Of a stretch of 64,000 bases of DNA, positions 11,533-22,806 are shown piece by piece. The notes under the pieces are model-generated. The model saw only the letters and a program-made list of their open reading frames with translations. It had not been told where the DNA came from and did no database searches. The stretch covers positions 25,948,327 through 26,012,326 of the forward strand of contig NC_081144.1 of the NCBI RefSeq assembly GCF_958295425.1. The letters are read 5' to 3'. Within the stretch, counting starts at the first letter, position 1. Every line of letters starts with the position of its first letter. The position numbers and the translations under genes were made by a program. This stretch comes from Solea solea. Taxonomy: Eukaryota; Chordata; Actinopteri; Pleuronectiformes; Soleidae.

Positions 11533-11609
11533 TACACACATATATATGTACATATATATATATACACATATATATATATGCTGTATATATACATATATAT
11601 AATAATAAA
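11533..11609. repeat. (TA)/(CATA) microsatellite tract
   Basis: Alternating TA runs interrupted by CA and GC dinucleotides. It is likely to be unstable and prone to unwinding. Confidence 0.9.
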
Positions 11610-11718
11610 TACATTGATCTTGAGTGTCTCCTGGAATAGAGGATATAAATGGCTGTTGGTCAGCAGGGAAAGCGTTGACCCGACTGTCATTGACACGCTC
11701 TTCACACAGAAACAGCTG

Positions 11719-11722
<4 letters not shown>

Positions 11723-11762
<40 letters not shown>

Positions 11763-11784
11763 GTGTGTGCGTGTGCGTGTGCGT
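11723..11784. repeat. (GT)n compound microsatellite
   Basis: GT repeats, then GTGC interruptions. This gives apparent CVCVCV open frames that are not genes. Confidence 0.95.
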
Positions 11785-12483
11785 AATGGGTTGTTGCAGT
11801 AATCAAAGTCAGCATATGGAGAGGGACGGGCAGTGTTGCGAGGAACATGTAGTAGCCGGGAGCAGAGTGAGATTGGATAACTCATGGAGGAGAGCAAACA
11901 CTCACTGATTTCTCTTTAGCAGCTAAACTGCTCTGTTAGTCTGCTCACATTGCCGTATCCTGCTCGCTGAACTCTAAATATTCATTCCCACCAAGATTTC
12001 TTCTCCAGTGGAGATATCAAGTTCCCACTCCCACTATAACTGCTTATTTGTTTGAGGGTCATTTCAAATTGTTAGCAATTGAAAATTCTACTTTAAGTCT
12101 GCCGCACATTAGTGGATTTTCTGATCGGCGACCACGGACACAAGGAACTTTGTTACCGATTGTTACAGACACACAGCAATGATGATCCCCCCCTGGTGGC
12201 AGGCTGAAGTACAGATTGTGAGCAGGACAGTGATTATGAAGTTTGGAGGTGAATAAAGGTCACAGTTGTTGGTTTTTTTTTGGTACAAAACCCAATCATT
12301 TCTGTTCTGGGTGGATTTTTTTTTAATGGTTGCTTAGCAACATGAATTTAATCAGAACTACTGCCTTGTGTGTTTCCTCCAAATTTACTCAATGTGTTCT
12401 TTTCTCTGGCCGGTAACACAAATTGTTGTTAGTTTGATGGAACTGGTCATTATGTTCAATTCTTTGCAGGTTTCATCAGGGCT
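11785..12483. other. Non-coding stretch, nothing recognised
   Basis: No gene, RNA or transposon hallmark seen. Confidence 0.45.
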
Positions 12484-12575
12484 ACACACACACACACACA
12501 CACACCTGCACACACACACACACACGCACACACCTGCACACACACACACACGCACACAGGCACACGCACACACAC
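12484..12575. repeat. (CA)n compound microsatellite
   Basis: CA repeats interrupted by CCTG and CGCA units. It is nearly the reverse complement in style of the GT tract at 11723. Confidence 0.95.
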
Positions 12576-12984
12576 CGTTGCATTATACATGACTTTTTTC
12601 CTGCTGTTTTCTCTTTGACAAAAAGCAACAAAGATGAAAGACGTCTGCAGAGAATATAACACATATGCTCTTTGTTCCACATATTTACAATCAGTTTTGT
12701 TCTTATAATAATACTGATGATGTGTTTTGTGGAGTGAGTGTGTGTGTGTGTGTGTGTTAGAAAGTCAAACCTGTGTCGGTCACAGATCCAGACTCAGGTG
12801 CAGCAGCAGCGTCTGATGAGCTGTGGGTGTTTTCATGTGTTCATTCTGCTGGAGTGGGACGAGGAGACAGAGACGCGATGACTCAGCTCATGTGTTCACA
12901 AGGTTTTAGATCATGGGTTGTGTAATAGTTATGATGCATTATCATTGTATGTTGTTTGACATGAAGTCATTATTATATGTTATT

Positions 12985-13035
12985 AATGTTGATTCGCCCC
13001 TCGAGGATAAATAAAGTTTTCTGAATCTGAATCTG
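12985..13035 (+). mobile_element. LINE 3' tail fragment
   Basis: TCGAGGATAAATAAAGTTTT followed by CTGAATCTGAATCTG is a typical L2-like LINE terminus: a poly(A)-like signal plus a tandem hexamer. A second, longer element with the same kind of tail ends at 41477. Confidence 0.42.
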
Positions 13036-13073
13036 CTGTGACATTATTTTATTATTTGATTTAACCTTTATTT

Positions 13074-13118
13074 AACCTGGTTAGTACCTGGTTAGTACCT
13101 GGTTAGTACCTGGTTAGC
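13074..13118. repeat. 11-bp tandem repeat, about 4 copies
   Basis: ACCTGGTTAGT repeats four times just after the LINE tail. Confidence 0.85.
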
Positions 13119-13574
13119 ATAATTACATTAAAAGCATAAATAACAACAGAGAAGAGTTAAGTTACATTTTACTCATTCAATGTAACAAGGGCTTGAATTT
13201 AAAGTTCCGACGAGAAATTACGAAACTTTCATCATAGCTCAGAGATTGTGACTTCCATGTTTCCTAAAACAAGAAAAGTCGACAGGAAAAATAACCCAGA
13301 ATGGTTTTGTAAATAAATAAATGACTGAGGATCGTAAAGACTTTAGAACAGAGTTCACAAAGGTGAAGAAATGTTTTTGTCCATTCACAATTTTCCCAGC
13401 GATGAAAACTCACCCTGAAAAATTCATTCTGAAGAACAAAGTCACTGCACTGCAGGCGTTCGATGAAGAAGATGATGAAGAACGTTTCCTCACTCAGGCT
13501 GAGTCACCGTCACTGAACATCAGTCACACACTGAGATCAGGAAGTGGATTATTTAATGATTTTCACGGTCTGGC

Positions 13575-13591
13575 TGTGTGTGTGTGTGTGT

Positions 13592-13641
<50 letters not shown>

Positions 13642-13650
13642 GTGTGCGTG
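13575..13650. repeat. (GT)n microsatellite
   Basis: A long GT run with GA and GC interruptions. The 114-codon frame that runs into it from 13321 has no domain support. Confidence 0.95.
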
Positions 13651-14784
13651 TCTATCAATCTTTAATGTCTATCACCAGAGCACAATAAAGTATTTTGTGT
13701 AAGTTCATTCGCTGATACAAACATCTTTATCAGGGATATCGTGTACAGATCGTTCTAGAGAGCTCCTAACCTTTGGCCTCGGGGACGTCAGAGCGTCAAA
13801 TAAAAACACAACTTCCCACAAACACAAAGCAAAGACACACATACACACAATCCTTTCCTCCGTCGCCAGGTAAATAGGATCATATTTACACCGTCGCTTC
13901 ACTTGGCTTTGAGTTGGAGGACAGACTTCATCCAGGAAACGTGGAGCTGCACGGCGCAGGAACAGCAGCAGCTGGGATTGAAGTCGTCAGGCAGAACTTT
14001 GCTTGTCGTTACTTATAACAGGACTTCAGTCTTGTTGGGTTCTCATCTCTCAAGAATTAAGTACAAACACTGATTTAGGAACAAACGTTCACCTCGATGC
14101 AGTACACTGTAACGCACACTCAGACATAAATAAGAACAATCATGTTCCTCTAAATCAAACCTCTTGACAGTTTATTTTCAGTTCACTTTTCTCGAGGCTT
14201 TCTCCTCCATCTCCAGTTTCTTCCCTGCAGTCATTTATTTCTTTTGATCACGTCTCGTCTCATGGTGGACATTATTGGTCCAGCAGAGTGCTGTTAGGCG
14301 TGGGACAGTCTGCCTTCTGACAGATAGAACTCCCACTTTGCTAATATTCAACCGCCAGCAGGCGGCAGCGGCTCAGACTGAGTGTAATGGAAAACAAAAT
14401 CCCCCCCCCCTCGCTCTTTAAAGAGAATGAATGCTCCACACGACGCTGTGAAATCACACCCTGATGATCAGGAGCCTGGACGCATGATGCTCCTGGGCAC
14501 CGGTCAGCGAGTCTGTCTGCTCCACTGATGGTGTTTACATCAAAGTGAAAAATGTAAAAACAGGAAACTGAAGGAAAGAAAAAGAAATCTCAGTCAAGCC
14601 CCAGAGCCGAGCATGAAAAATTCAGCCTGGACAGGACGTGAATTATGAAACACTTCCTTCTCTGTGTTTGAAATATTAGCAAAGATGGCCGACACTTGTC
14701 ATCCACACTGGTTCCCGCAGTGATGGAGAAGAAACAAAAGCACCAACAGTGTTGGGACGTCGTGAGTTACTCAGTAATGAGTAA
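13651..14784. other. Non-coding stretch, nothing recognised
   Basis: Single-copy-looking sequence with a C10 run at 14401-14410. No supported coding sequence. Confidence 0.45.
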
Positions 14785-15150
14785 AGACCGTTCTAGCTCT
14801 GCTCGGTTTGGTCGATCAGTCACGTTGTTTTCCATGACTTCATAGCTCCTCCTCAACGTGGGCGGAGTCGTAACTGTGGTCACGCGGTTTTCTCTGCGAC
14901 ACAAACACAAACGAGTGACTTGTAAAGCAGTTGTTTTGTAGATTTGCAGAAACATCGCTCGTCACATCCACAGCTGTACTCTGTGTAACCATGACAAATC
15001 AAAACTGAAGATGTTTGACAGTTGCACGACACTCTGACCAATGAGAGGCCGGCGGTCTGATGACGTCACATGATCAGCTGAACCTCGTCAGAGCAGGAAG
15101 TAAAGAAACAGCAGGAACCAGGTTCTATCACTGATGGAGGAGTCGAGTCA
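14785..15150 (-). mobile_element. Dispersed MITE-like element, inverted copy with CRE and CCAAT
   Basis: This is the reverse-complement counterpart of 7757-8372. Shared blocks include CATAGCTCCTCCTCAACGTG (GGGCGGAGTC follows), the CCAAT at 15038-15042, a perfect TGACGTCA at 15061-15068, and a terminal GGTTCTATCACTGATGGAGG. No coding capacity. Confidence 0.5.
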
Positions 15151-18100
15151 TGCTTTCATTTTATGATCATGGAAAAGCTTCATATGGTTTTTAATATGTT
15201 GATTTTTTTTCCCCTCAATTAATCAATGAGTGATTTTGATCAGTGTTTGTAAAACCTGGAAATGATGATGTTCTTAAATATCATATATAATGATTTATTT
15301 GTTTTTATGGAGCAAAGAAACCAGAAAATATTCACATTTATTTATTTAAAAAGTGAATCAAGGATCAAAACAGCTGAACATTTGATCAGTTCCCTGATAA
15401 TGACAACGTTTAATAACAAATAAACTGAGTTCACCTTTTTATGCACACATTTCATTCAACTCACTGGGAGAAGACAGAAAAGAATCATCACTAAAACAAT
15501 AATATGACATCTTCATCAAGAAATAATGATGTGCATTATTATTTATTTCAGTTTTTTATGGATAATAATAATAATTGTATTTTAGCATAAAAAATGATTT
15601 TAATAATTATCAGTACTGTTCATTTTGGGCAGCCGATGATGGTTATCTGTATCTGTCAAAAATAATAATGGGTGGAAATTGGTGTTAATTAGTTGTTATA
15701 TTGTTGATTTTCATTTATTAAAAAAATATTTGGGTGGTACTACCTTTGAAATCATGTTTCATTTTCCCAAATTTGATATTTGCTCAGGGTAATTAAGTCA
15801 GAGATGTTTGCACACCTTTGTCATTGTCAGAAACGTCGTCATGTAAATGTTAAAATGGTTCGTTTCTAGCAGCTCCTCATATACGTGCTGCTCTTTTAAA
15901 CAGAGCAACAAGGAGAACTTCATTCAAACCACTCTTCAATCTAAGCAGCACACACACGCACACACACACACGCAGCACACACACACGCAGCACACACATT
16001 AACACGGCGTGCTCAGTGATGAGATTTCTTGATCATCAGAGTGAATCAGGTGCTGCGATTTCTGTGGAGACGACTCGTGCTCCTGGATTGTGTTTTTGTG
16101 TTTTAATTCTGACGATATAGTTTTATAAAAGTGAGGAGGAGACAAACGAAAACACAAGTTAACAGGGAAAAGGCCTCGAGGAAAAAAGTTAGCACCGGTG
16201 TCTTTAAACTGTCTCAGTGCATCAATATTCATCAGCCAAATATTCTGATTTACTGATTAAAAAAACTACACAAAACTGCCATGGTTTAAAAAACCTCCCT
16301 ATTTTTATTAAATTGACTTTAAGGGTTAAATTCTGTATACCTTTATTTTATTCATACTTTAGATTTTGTTGTATTTGCACACACCAGTGAATTTCTCTTC
16401 TGTATTAACACGGGACTTTATTTAAAACTTTAAAACTTTCATGCTTTACTTATAATAAAAGCTAATTAATATAATATAATGTGATATAATATAATATACT
16501 ATAATATAATATAATGCTACATTCTCACTAAAATCCCCAACATGAGGAACACAAATAAACCTATTTCACCTTACTTTACTTTTTATTATTTGTTAAGGTT
16601 GATTGTTCTTATTATTTAATTTCTATGTAACTATTTATTTCAGTTTTATGCATTAATGTCTTGTAAGCGGTGTTATTTTTTGATGAATAGATAATAAAGT
16701 TTATTATTGATGGTTATATTATAAATTGCGTTGAATTCAGTGTGAACTAAGTTACAGGCTAATAAGTAAATAACTGAGTGGAATCAAGTTGAATTAGTTA
16801 ATGTTGAATTCTTCAGCTGTTGTTGTGTCTTCACGTTACGCGTGGACATGTTATGAAACCTGTTTACTGCTGAGGCTGTGAAGATGATTGAAGTTGACAT
16901 TTGAGTGTGATCCTGTCATTTCCTGTGGATTATCCGACGCGTACGAGCACAGACTCACGCACAAACACATTTATTGGTGTAATTATGCTGCGTAATTTCA
17001 ATCATCTCTTTATGTTGGTGTTTATTGAACCAGACAAGTGACTGGATCTGGTCCAGTTCCAGCTGAGGAGCAGCCTGAATGTCTAATCACACACTCACAC
17101 AGATGCTTTGAAGTGTGTTGTTTCTGCATCTCATTGTTCCTCATAATCTGTCCTGCTCTTAAATGTGATCTCATGAGTCCTCAGTGGAGACTCATTCCAT
17201 CTTCAGCTCTTCTGAAAACAACTCAGGAGACTTAAATGATTTTAGTGCTTATTGTTGTGTTTCCGACCAAATCATGAATTGTCTGTGTGTGTGTGTGTGC
17301 AGGTGAGACCAAATAATGGTAAAAACACCAACGTAATGAGGACATTTGACATTGCGAGGACATGTTAGCGGGTCATTATGACTTTAAAAAAATGTTGATG
17401 GGAAGGGTTTATTAGGGGTATACGGTTTGGGTTTGGGTTTCATTGTTTAAATAAACGACTGCAGTACCATTGTTCACCACCAACACTTTTGTAGTGGCCA
17501 TTTTCGGTACTGCAACCACATTTTGACATCATTTCAACTTAGATAGATACTTTACTTACCCTCCAAGCAAAGTCAAGTTATTCAAAGAGCACACATCCCA
17601 CATTACACACACATATGACAAAAACAATCACCCACATAAAGTATCACAGAAAATGTAGAGCAATAAGAATGTGTTATTACTATTGTCAAACAGTGAGCAA
17701 TATTTTTATAACAATAATAATAATAATAATAATAATACATTAGGCTATATGTATAAAACTTTTGAAAGTATTACATTTAACATAACATTTCATATATATA
17801 TATATATATACAGAATATGAGCTTGTTTTGTGTTTTTATTACAGTTGCCATATGTTATTATTCCCTTGTTTTTTTTAATCCATTTCATTGCATCAAAAAG
17901 ATCATGTCATTGTGACTGCTTTATCATGATGAAATATTTAATTAGATTTAAGCTCATATCACACACATTCTGTCACAAACCCTTGTACTTTTTTCTCATG
18001 ACCGACCCCCTCATGACCAGACCGGACACTCATTGGCTCCTTGGTCATTTGAGTTTAAGGCTCCTGCTTTAGAGATTAATTATAGTATACAAACACAGTC

Positions 18101-18964
18101 TGCAGTGGTTTTCAGGACATGTGGGTGTGTTTTCCTCTGGTGGGAGACAACAGACGAGACACATCCGTGGTATAGTGTGCTGTAAATTCACTATGTTCTT
18201 AAAAATGGTGTGTGTGTGTGTGTGTGTGTGTCTTCATTTTCTCATAGTTGCAGTGGCTATTATAGTTATAGAACTCGTACGAGGGTAAACTTACATCCAG
18301 ATTTACTGCAGTGTATTTTAACAATGCACTGAAGGCATGTTTGTGCCAACAATACCTTTTCCTTTATGTCCATCCTTGCTTGTAAAGCAGTAGTATTTGA
18401 GTGTAATAACAAATACACTGTTGGGGCAGTTTGGAGGTCAGTCAGTTCACTAGGTGGCACAGACATGAAAACAAAAATGTGTGCTTGTATTAGTGCAGTC
18501 CTGAGACAGCAGTCTTTAAAGTGCTGCCGCCTCCAGTGCCGCAGGATCGTGATGTTCCTCAAACCCCCTGATGGTGAATGTAAATATTTCTCTCTCTCTC
18601 TATAACAGTGTTCTTGCCTTGGAGCTGCCGCAGCTTCTTCTCTGCTGCAGCAACGTATGTCTTGCTTCATTTGTTTTCTTCTGAGAGAGTTCATCAGAAC
18701 TTTAGCTCAGTGTTTTTGTGTTTAAAACCACCTGCAGTGCGTAACTTCTGTTGACGTTGTTATTCTGCCTCTGTTTGGTCTTTGTGAACAGAACCAATGT
18801 AACACTGTCATCTGAAAACAGGCTCTGTCAGGTGAAGCTGTCAGTCCTGAGGGGATGTTTGCGTGTATACAGCAGCAGAGCGGATGAGGGTGGAGAAAAG
18901 AAGCGAGTATCCCATCTGCTGAACGATCTGTTTTCTTCTAAAGAACAGTATCCACTTCAGAAAC
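15151..18964. other. Long AT-rich non-coding stretch with scattered microsatellites
   Basis: No supported gene. Simple repeats: CA-rich at about 15948-15998, ATAAT units at 16466-16514, AAT at 17711-17737, TA at 17792-17811 and GT at 18207-18231. A possible LINE tail occurs at about 16560-16710 (AATAGATAATAAAG) and another in reverse at about 17540-17600. The 142-codon minus frame at 18266-18694 has no recognisable domain. Confidence 0.5.
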
Positions 18965-19100
18965 TTCCCAGCCATTTGGGACCCAACCCATGGGACCTGC
19001 ATAATTTGTCTACTTAATTGGGCAAACGTGGGTGGGACCACCATGGAAACCCACGAACAAACCTGTATTGCAGTCCATACTGTCAGCCCAAATCACACAT
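18965..19100. mobile_element. Fragment related to the foldback element at 20886-21065
   Basis: The segment with GGACCTGCATAATTTG, TTAATTGGGC and CCACCATGGAAACCCAC parallels TGGGTCCTACATAATTGGCC and its neighbours in the foldback element. It is diverged and incomplete. Confidence 0.3.
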
Positions 19101-19854
19101 TCGGGCCGTTTTTTTTGCGTGTTTTCAGTCAAACTCGAACGGCTGTTGCCTTCATTTGTTTTAATATAAAAAAGTCACAAGATGAGCGACACGAGATCTA
19201 AACACTGCTATACTAAAAAAACACACACAGAGAAGTGTTAAGTCATTTAATTAATCCTTAACACCAGTGTAGCATGTATGTCAATATGTAATATCTAGTG
19301 TTGTGGTGACAATGTTTGGAAATGTCTTTTGGATTTAAAAAAAATAATCTTTTGGCAAATGTTAAATATTTCAGAAGTTTTCCCAGATTTTTGGGTTTCT
19401 ATGTATTAGCACATCAATTTTTATTCAGTTAAAATAGGATTTTCTTTGCCTTTAAATATTCAAAATGGAGGGAAACACAGTTACTGTCCTGACTTATTTA
19501 AACTGAATGGAATCACAAATTAAACTTAAAGTCAATCACATCACACTGTTTGGGGAATAGAAGCACTGTAATACTATTTGTAGGGCTACAAAATAGCTTT
19601 CACAATCAATCTACTGTACCTGTTGATTATTTTCAATTAGTTGTTTGGTCCATAAAATGTCAGAAAATGATCAATGAGTCAGAGTTCAGTTTTAATGATT
19701 TCTTTGTTCTATGGAGCAAAGAAATCTTCCAGCAGAAATACACAGAAATGTTAAATTACACAAAAATAATACCATGATGCGTTTCATACGGTACAGTGTG
19801 TTAACACCTGCTGCTGTGAATAACACCTATAGTTTGTTTGTAATTCCATTATTT
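19101..19854. other. AT-rich non-coding stretch, nothing recognised
   Basis: No gene, RNA or repeat family recognised. The 75-codon frame at 19550-19777 is unsupported. Confidence 0.45.
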
Positions 19855-20162
19855 TAAGGTAAACTTTATTGAACGCCAAGAGGGGAAACTTATTTGCCAC
19901 CAAACAAAAAATATGTACAAGAGAGACAACAAAATCGAATTAATAGATAAATATAATACATTAGAAAAATGACAGTGGGTGAAAAAACACAAACAAAAAA
20001 GAAAAAAGTAAAAGTGCTGGTTTAAAGCTCTGACTGCTGCTGGGAGAAAAACACCGGTTCAGTGTTGCACTGAGGGAGCGGTGCTGCCTTAGAGCTCTTT
20101 TGGCTGTTGAAGACATTATAGAGAGGATGTCCTTGCGGGAGAAGAACTCTTTTGATCATCAT
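19855..20162 (-). mobile_element. 5'-truncated LINE, 3' end of ORF2 and 3' UTR
   Basis: Read on the minus strand from 20162, it encodes a diverged ORF2 C-terminus, including a stretch like RALRQHRSLSATLNRCF followed by SPSSSQSFKPA. An AT-rich 3' UTR follows, ending in GGCGTTCAATAAAGTTTACC with TTAAAATAATGG after it. Such endings are typical of fish LINEs of the Rex/Babar and L2 groups. It is clearly dead. Confidence 0.58.
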
Positions 20163-20885
20163 TCTTTTTGTGCATCATTTAAAAGCATTTCTGTTTCATT
20201 CACTTGGGCTTGTTCAGTGACACCAGACACGTTCTGGCCTCCGATCAGGGCGGTGAATTTGTGTTAGAGTTCCTCTTTCCTTTGCCGCGATTCCTTCTCA
20301 TGTTCCCTCGTCCTCGTGTGACTCCTGCGGTCACTGACATACCCATAAAACCAGAGACTCAGTAATTCACCTGGGGAACCTGGTGAGGAGCGACATTGGT
20401 GAAGTCAGCGCACAGAAACCCTGAGAGGGAATAAACTCACTTATATTCTCCCGTCTAAACCTAAGTGTCATCATCTCATAATCCTCAAAATATGATTGAC
20501 CTAATTTGAATGGACACACTTCTGGGAACTTCAGAAGTTTTAAGCCTTTAATCTTTTCTAAATCCCTTTCATTTCATTGTTGCATCTTTGTCCAGTTTGC
20601 AGTGTTTTATCTCAGACGATGAAGCGCAGAATCACAGTGTCTTTAAATGTAAATGTGTTTCACTGTCTTCACTGGTTTGTGACGCCAGGCAAAAAATATT
20701 GACACTATCTTGTGTCAGCGATATCTTCAGGACGCACGTGCTGCTTTATCTCACTATTAGAGCTTCTATAGGTTCTAGCTTCTTAAATGTCACAATTGTA
20801 ATTTCCACAATTTTCTGCAGCTTAAAACCAAAAGACTAATGATTTAATCAAGACCCAATGAGTGTGTCCATGTGGGTTAACATGG
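20163..20885. other. Non-coding stretch, nothing recognised
   Basis: No supported gene. The 83-codon frame at 20588-20839 is cysteine-rich but shows no known domain or start context. Confidence 0.4.
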
Positions 20886-21065
20886 CTGACAATATGGGTC
20901 CCAAGTGGGTGTGTCTTTTGTTTTCATGGTGGCCCCACCTGTGTTGAAAACATATGGGTCCTACATAATTGGCCCACTTTAAGCCCATGCCCATTTAGTA
21001 CCCAGGTAGCCTGGAAAGGGTACTAAGTGGGCATGGACAAACCCACTAGGGACCCATGTTGTCAG
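20886..21065. mobile_element. Foldback (long inverted repeat) element, 180 bp
   Basis: The outer 25-bp arms at 20886-20910 and 21041-21065 are inverse with 23 of 25 matches. Inner arms near 20983-21005 and 21009-21036 (built on CCCATGCCCATTTAGTACCC) also pair, so nearly the whole element can fold on itself. No open frame, and no clear target duplication. Confidence 0.58.
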
Positions 21066-21138
21066 TCTGATATTAACCCTTAAGAGGCCCAAATGGACAT
21101 GCTGGTTTGGGACAGAAAACTGATGGATAATCAATACC

Positions 21139-21474
21139 TCTCACTCTCCCACACCAAAGTCCATAGAGAAAATCAGTGGTTTTACCTCACAGGGACACAG
21201 GAGCTGCTGGTCCTCTGCTGCCTCGTGTGGTCACTTTGTGTCACTGAGGTCAATCTGAACGTTGGATTTCAAACACTGAAGTGACAAAATAAGACATTTG
21301 AACTTAGTGATGGAGGCAGCCAGGGCCGGCCCGAGCCTTTAGGGGGCCCTAAGCAGCCGCTAGTTCGCTTATGCCTTGGGCCAGCTCTGGAGGCAGCAGT
21401 GGATCAACAACTCCTGTGTGTGTGTGATGTTAAAATCACTGATTTTCCCTGTGGACCTTGGTGTGGGAGAGTAT
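21139..21474. mobile_element. Inverted-repeat element (CTCACTCTCCCACACC ends), interrupted copy
   Basis: The left end reads TCACTCTCCCACACC at 21141-21155. The right end, around 21460-21472, reads GGTGTGGGAGAGT. Long internal arms match inversely: 21140-21220 against 21391-21472, including AAAATCAGTG and GGAG(C/T)(T)GCTG blocks. Relatives are at 32481-32580 and 42151-42337. This copy is split by a 69-bp hAT-type insertion. Confidence 0.55.
21321..21389. mobile_element. 69-bp miniature hAT-type insertion with perfect 8-bp target duplication
   Basis: The left terminus CAGGGCCGGCCC and right terminus GGGCCAGCTCTG are inverse with 10 of 12 matches. The element is flanked on both sides by GAGGCAGC (21313-21320 and 21390-21397). 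The 8-bp duplication and CAGGG-type ends are hallmarks of hAT transposition. The related host element at 42218-42250 shows the unoccupied site, with a single GAGGC(G/A)GC. It has no coding capacity, so it was mobilised in trans or is an internal-deletion remnant. Confidence 0.8.
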
Positions 21475-22489
21475 TCTGTATGTAGGCCACATACAGGTGT
21501 AAAAATCTCAGTTGCCACTGAGAGGCTTTCTTTGTGTGAAAAGGGACTTGTTTTTCAGCTGATGCCCTTTTTCACGTGGCCAGGGACCCCCAACAACTGC
21601 AAACAAAACATGTCCACCATACTTCTCTATTCCCTGAACTTGGTCCATTCATACTTATTTATTCTCTTGTCCACTATTTGTCTGCTAATGCTAATGCTAT
21701 GTCTCTTTTTTTCCTGTTGAAATATGAAATATGACTTATTTTTTATCCCTTATGTTGATATTTTTATGCATTCTTATGTTATTTTTACTCATTTTTAAAT
21801 GTATCTACGTGTTACAACTGTGTTATAACCACACTAAAAAAAACCTGATTCTTTTCATTTTTCCAAGCAGGACCTTTTCAGGTTGGGGCGTTGGTTCTGC
21901 TTTAGTCTCAGGAGAGTCTCAGACAGTATTAAGTCCCAGCACACTGAGCTGAGTCATGAAGAAGGACCCAGGAGGCCTGGGTGAAAGACACCCTCAGTGT
22001 GTGAAGCCATGATAACAGTTCAATCTCCAGGGGACGAGTGTAATCTCTCTCTCTCTCTCTCTCTTCAGCCGGCCTGTGAAATCCACACCGACCCGTGAGG
22101 TGCAGGTCCAATCCAAAACAGGTCTGAAAGATGACAGAACCTTCTCTTCCATTAATGCTGCTGCTGTTTAAACTCCACCCTACTTGGCACAGTGGAGATA
22201 TTTCACAGAAGTTTAAAGAAGCTTTAATGAACAAACATATTCACAGATTTATTATGGAGCAGCAGCAGCAGCAGCAGGTGGAAAGTTCAGACATAATGAA
22301 ATATTCTCTTACGCTGAGTTCTCTGCAGCAAAAGTTCAGAAACTGCTCTTGAGTGTAGAGGCGAGTGTTCTGTATTTGGAATTTATGCTCAGGTGTTTAA
22401 CACTGGTGAGTTTGCGTGTTCTTGCCTGTGCTTGATTTTTCATGAATGGAAAAAATGGTCTGTAGGTATATACTGGCCCCAACTCTTCC
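21475..22489. other. Non-coding stretch with CT and CAG microsatellites
   Basis: It contains (CT)n at 22044-22064 and a six-unit CAG run at 22258-22277. The CAG run is not in a supported coding frame. No gene recognised. Confidence 0.45.
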
Positions 22490-22806
22490 ATTTTTTGGTA
22501 GCCGTCCCTTGGGTTACCAGAGTACCAGAAAAACGTCGCTGGAAGGGTCCTCCATCGTTGTCGCGTTCCATGCCGTTGTTTGTGCGACGTCACACTACGG
22601 ATCTCGCTGATCGTCGTTTTAACTTTGATCTACAGTTGGACATTGTTGCTTTGACGTGACGACACTCTCTGACCAATCAGAGACCGGCAGTCTGATGACG
22701 TCGCATGTTAGTATCAGCCGAACCTCGTCAGAGCAGGAACTGAAAAAGGTTCTATCACTGACGGAGAAGAGAAAAGAAACGAGCGGAGTGGAGTCGTGCT
22801 CAAACT
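22490..22806 (-). mobile_element. Dispersed MITE-like element, inverted partial copy
   Basis: Shared blocks in reverse orientation: TTTGATCTACAGTTGGACAT, CTCTGACCAATCAGAGACCG, a mutated CRE TGACGTCG (22695-22702), GAACCTCGTCAGAGCAGGAA and GGTTCTATCACTGACGGAGA. The left boundary is uncertain. Confidence 0.48.

Noticed and set aside
18266..18694. 142-codon minus-strand frame as a gene
   Set aside because: No recognisable domain, no splice or promoter context, and composition like the surrounding non-coding DNA.
22258..22277. CAG run as a poly-Gln coding segment
   Set aside because: The surrounding frame has no domain and no exon signals, so it is treated as a microsatellite.
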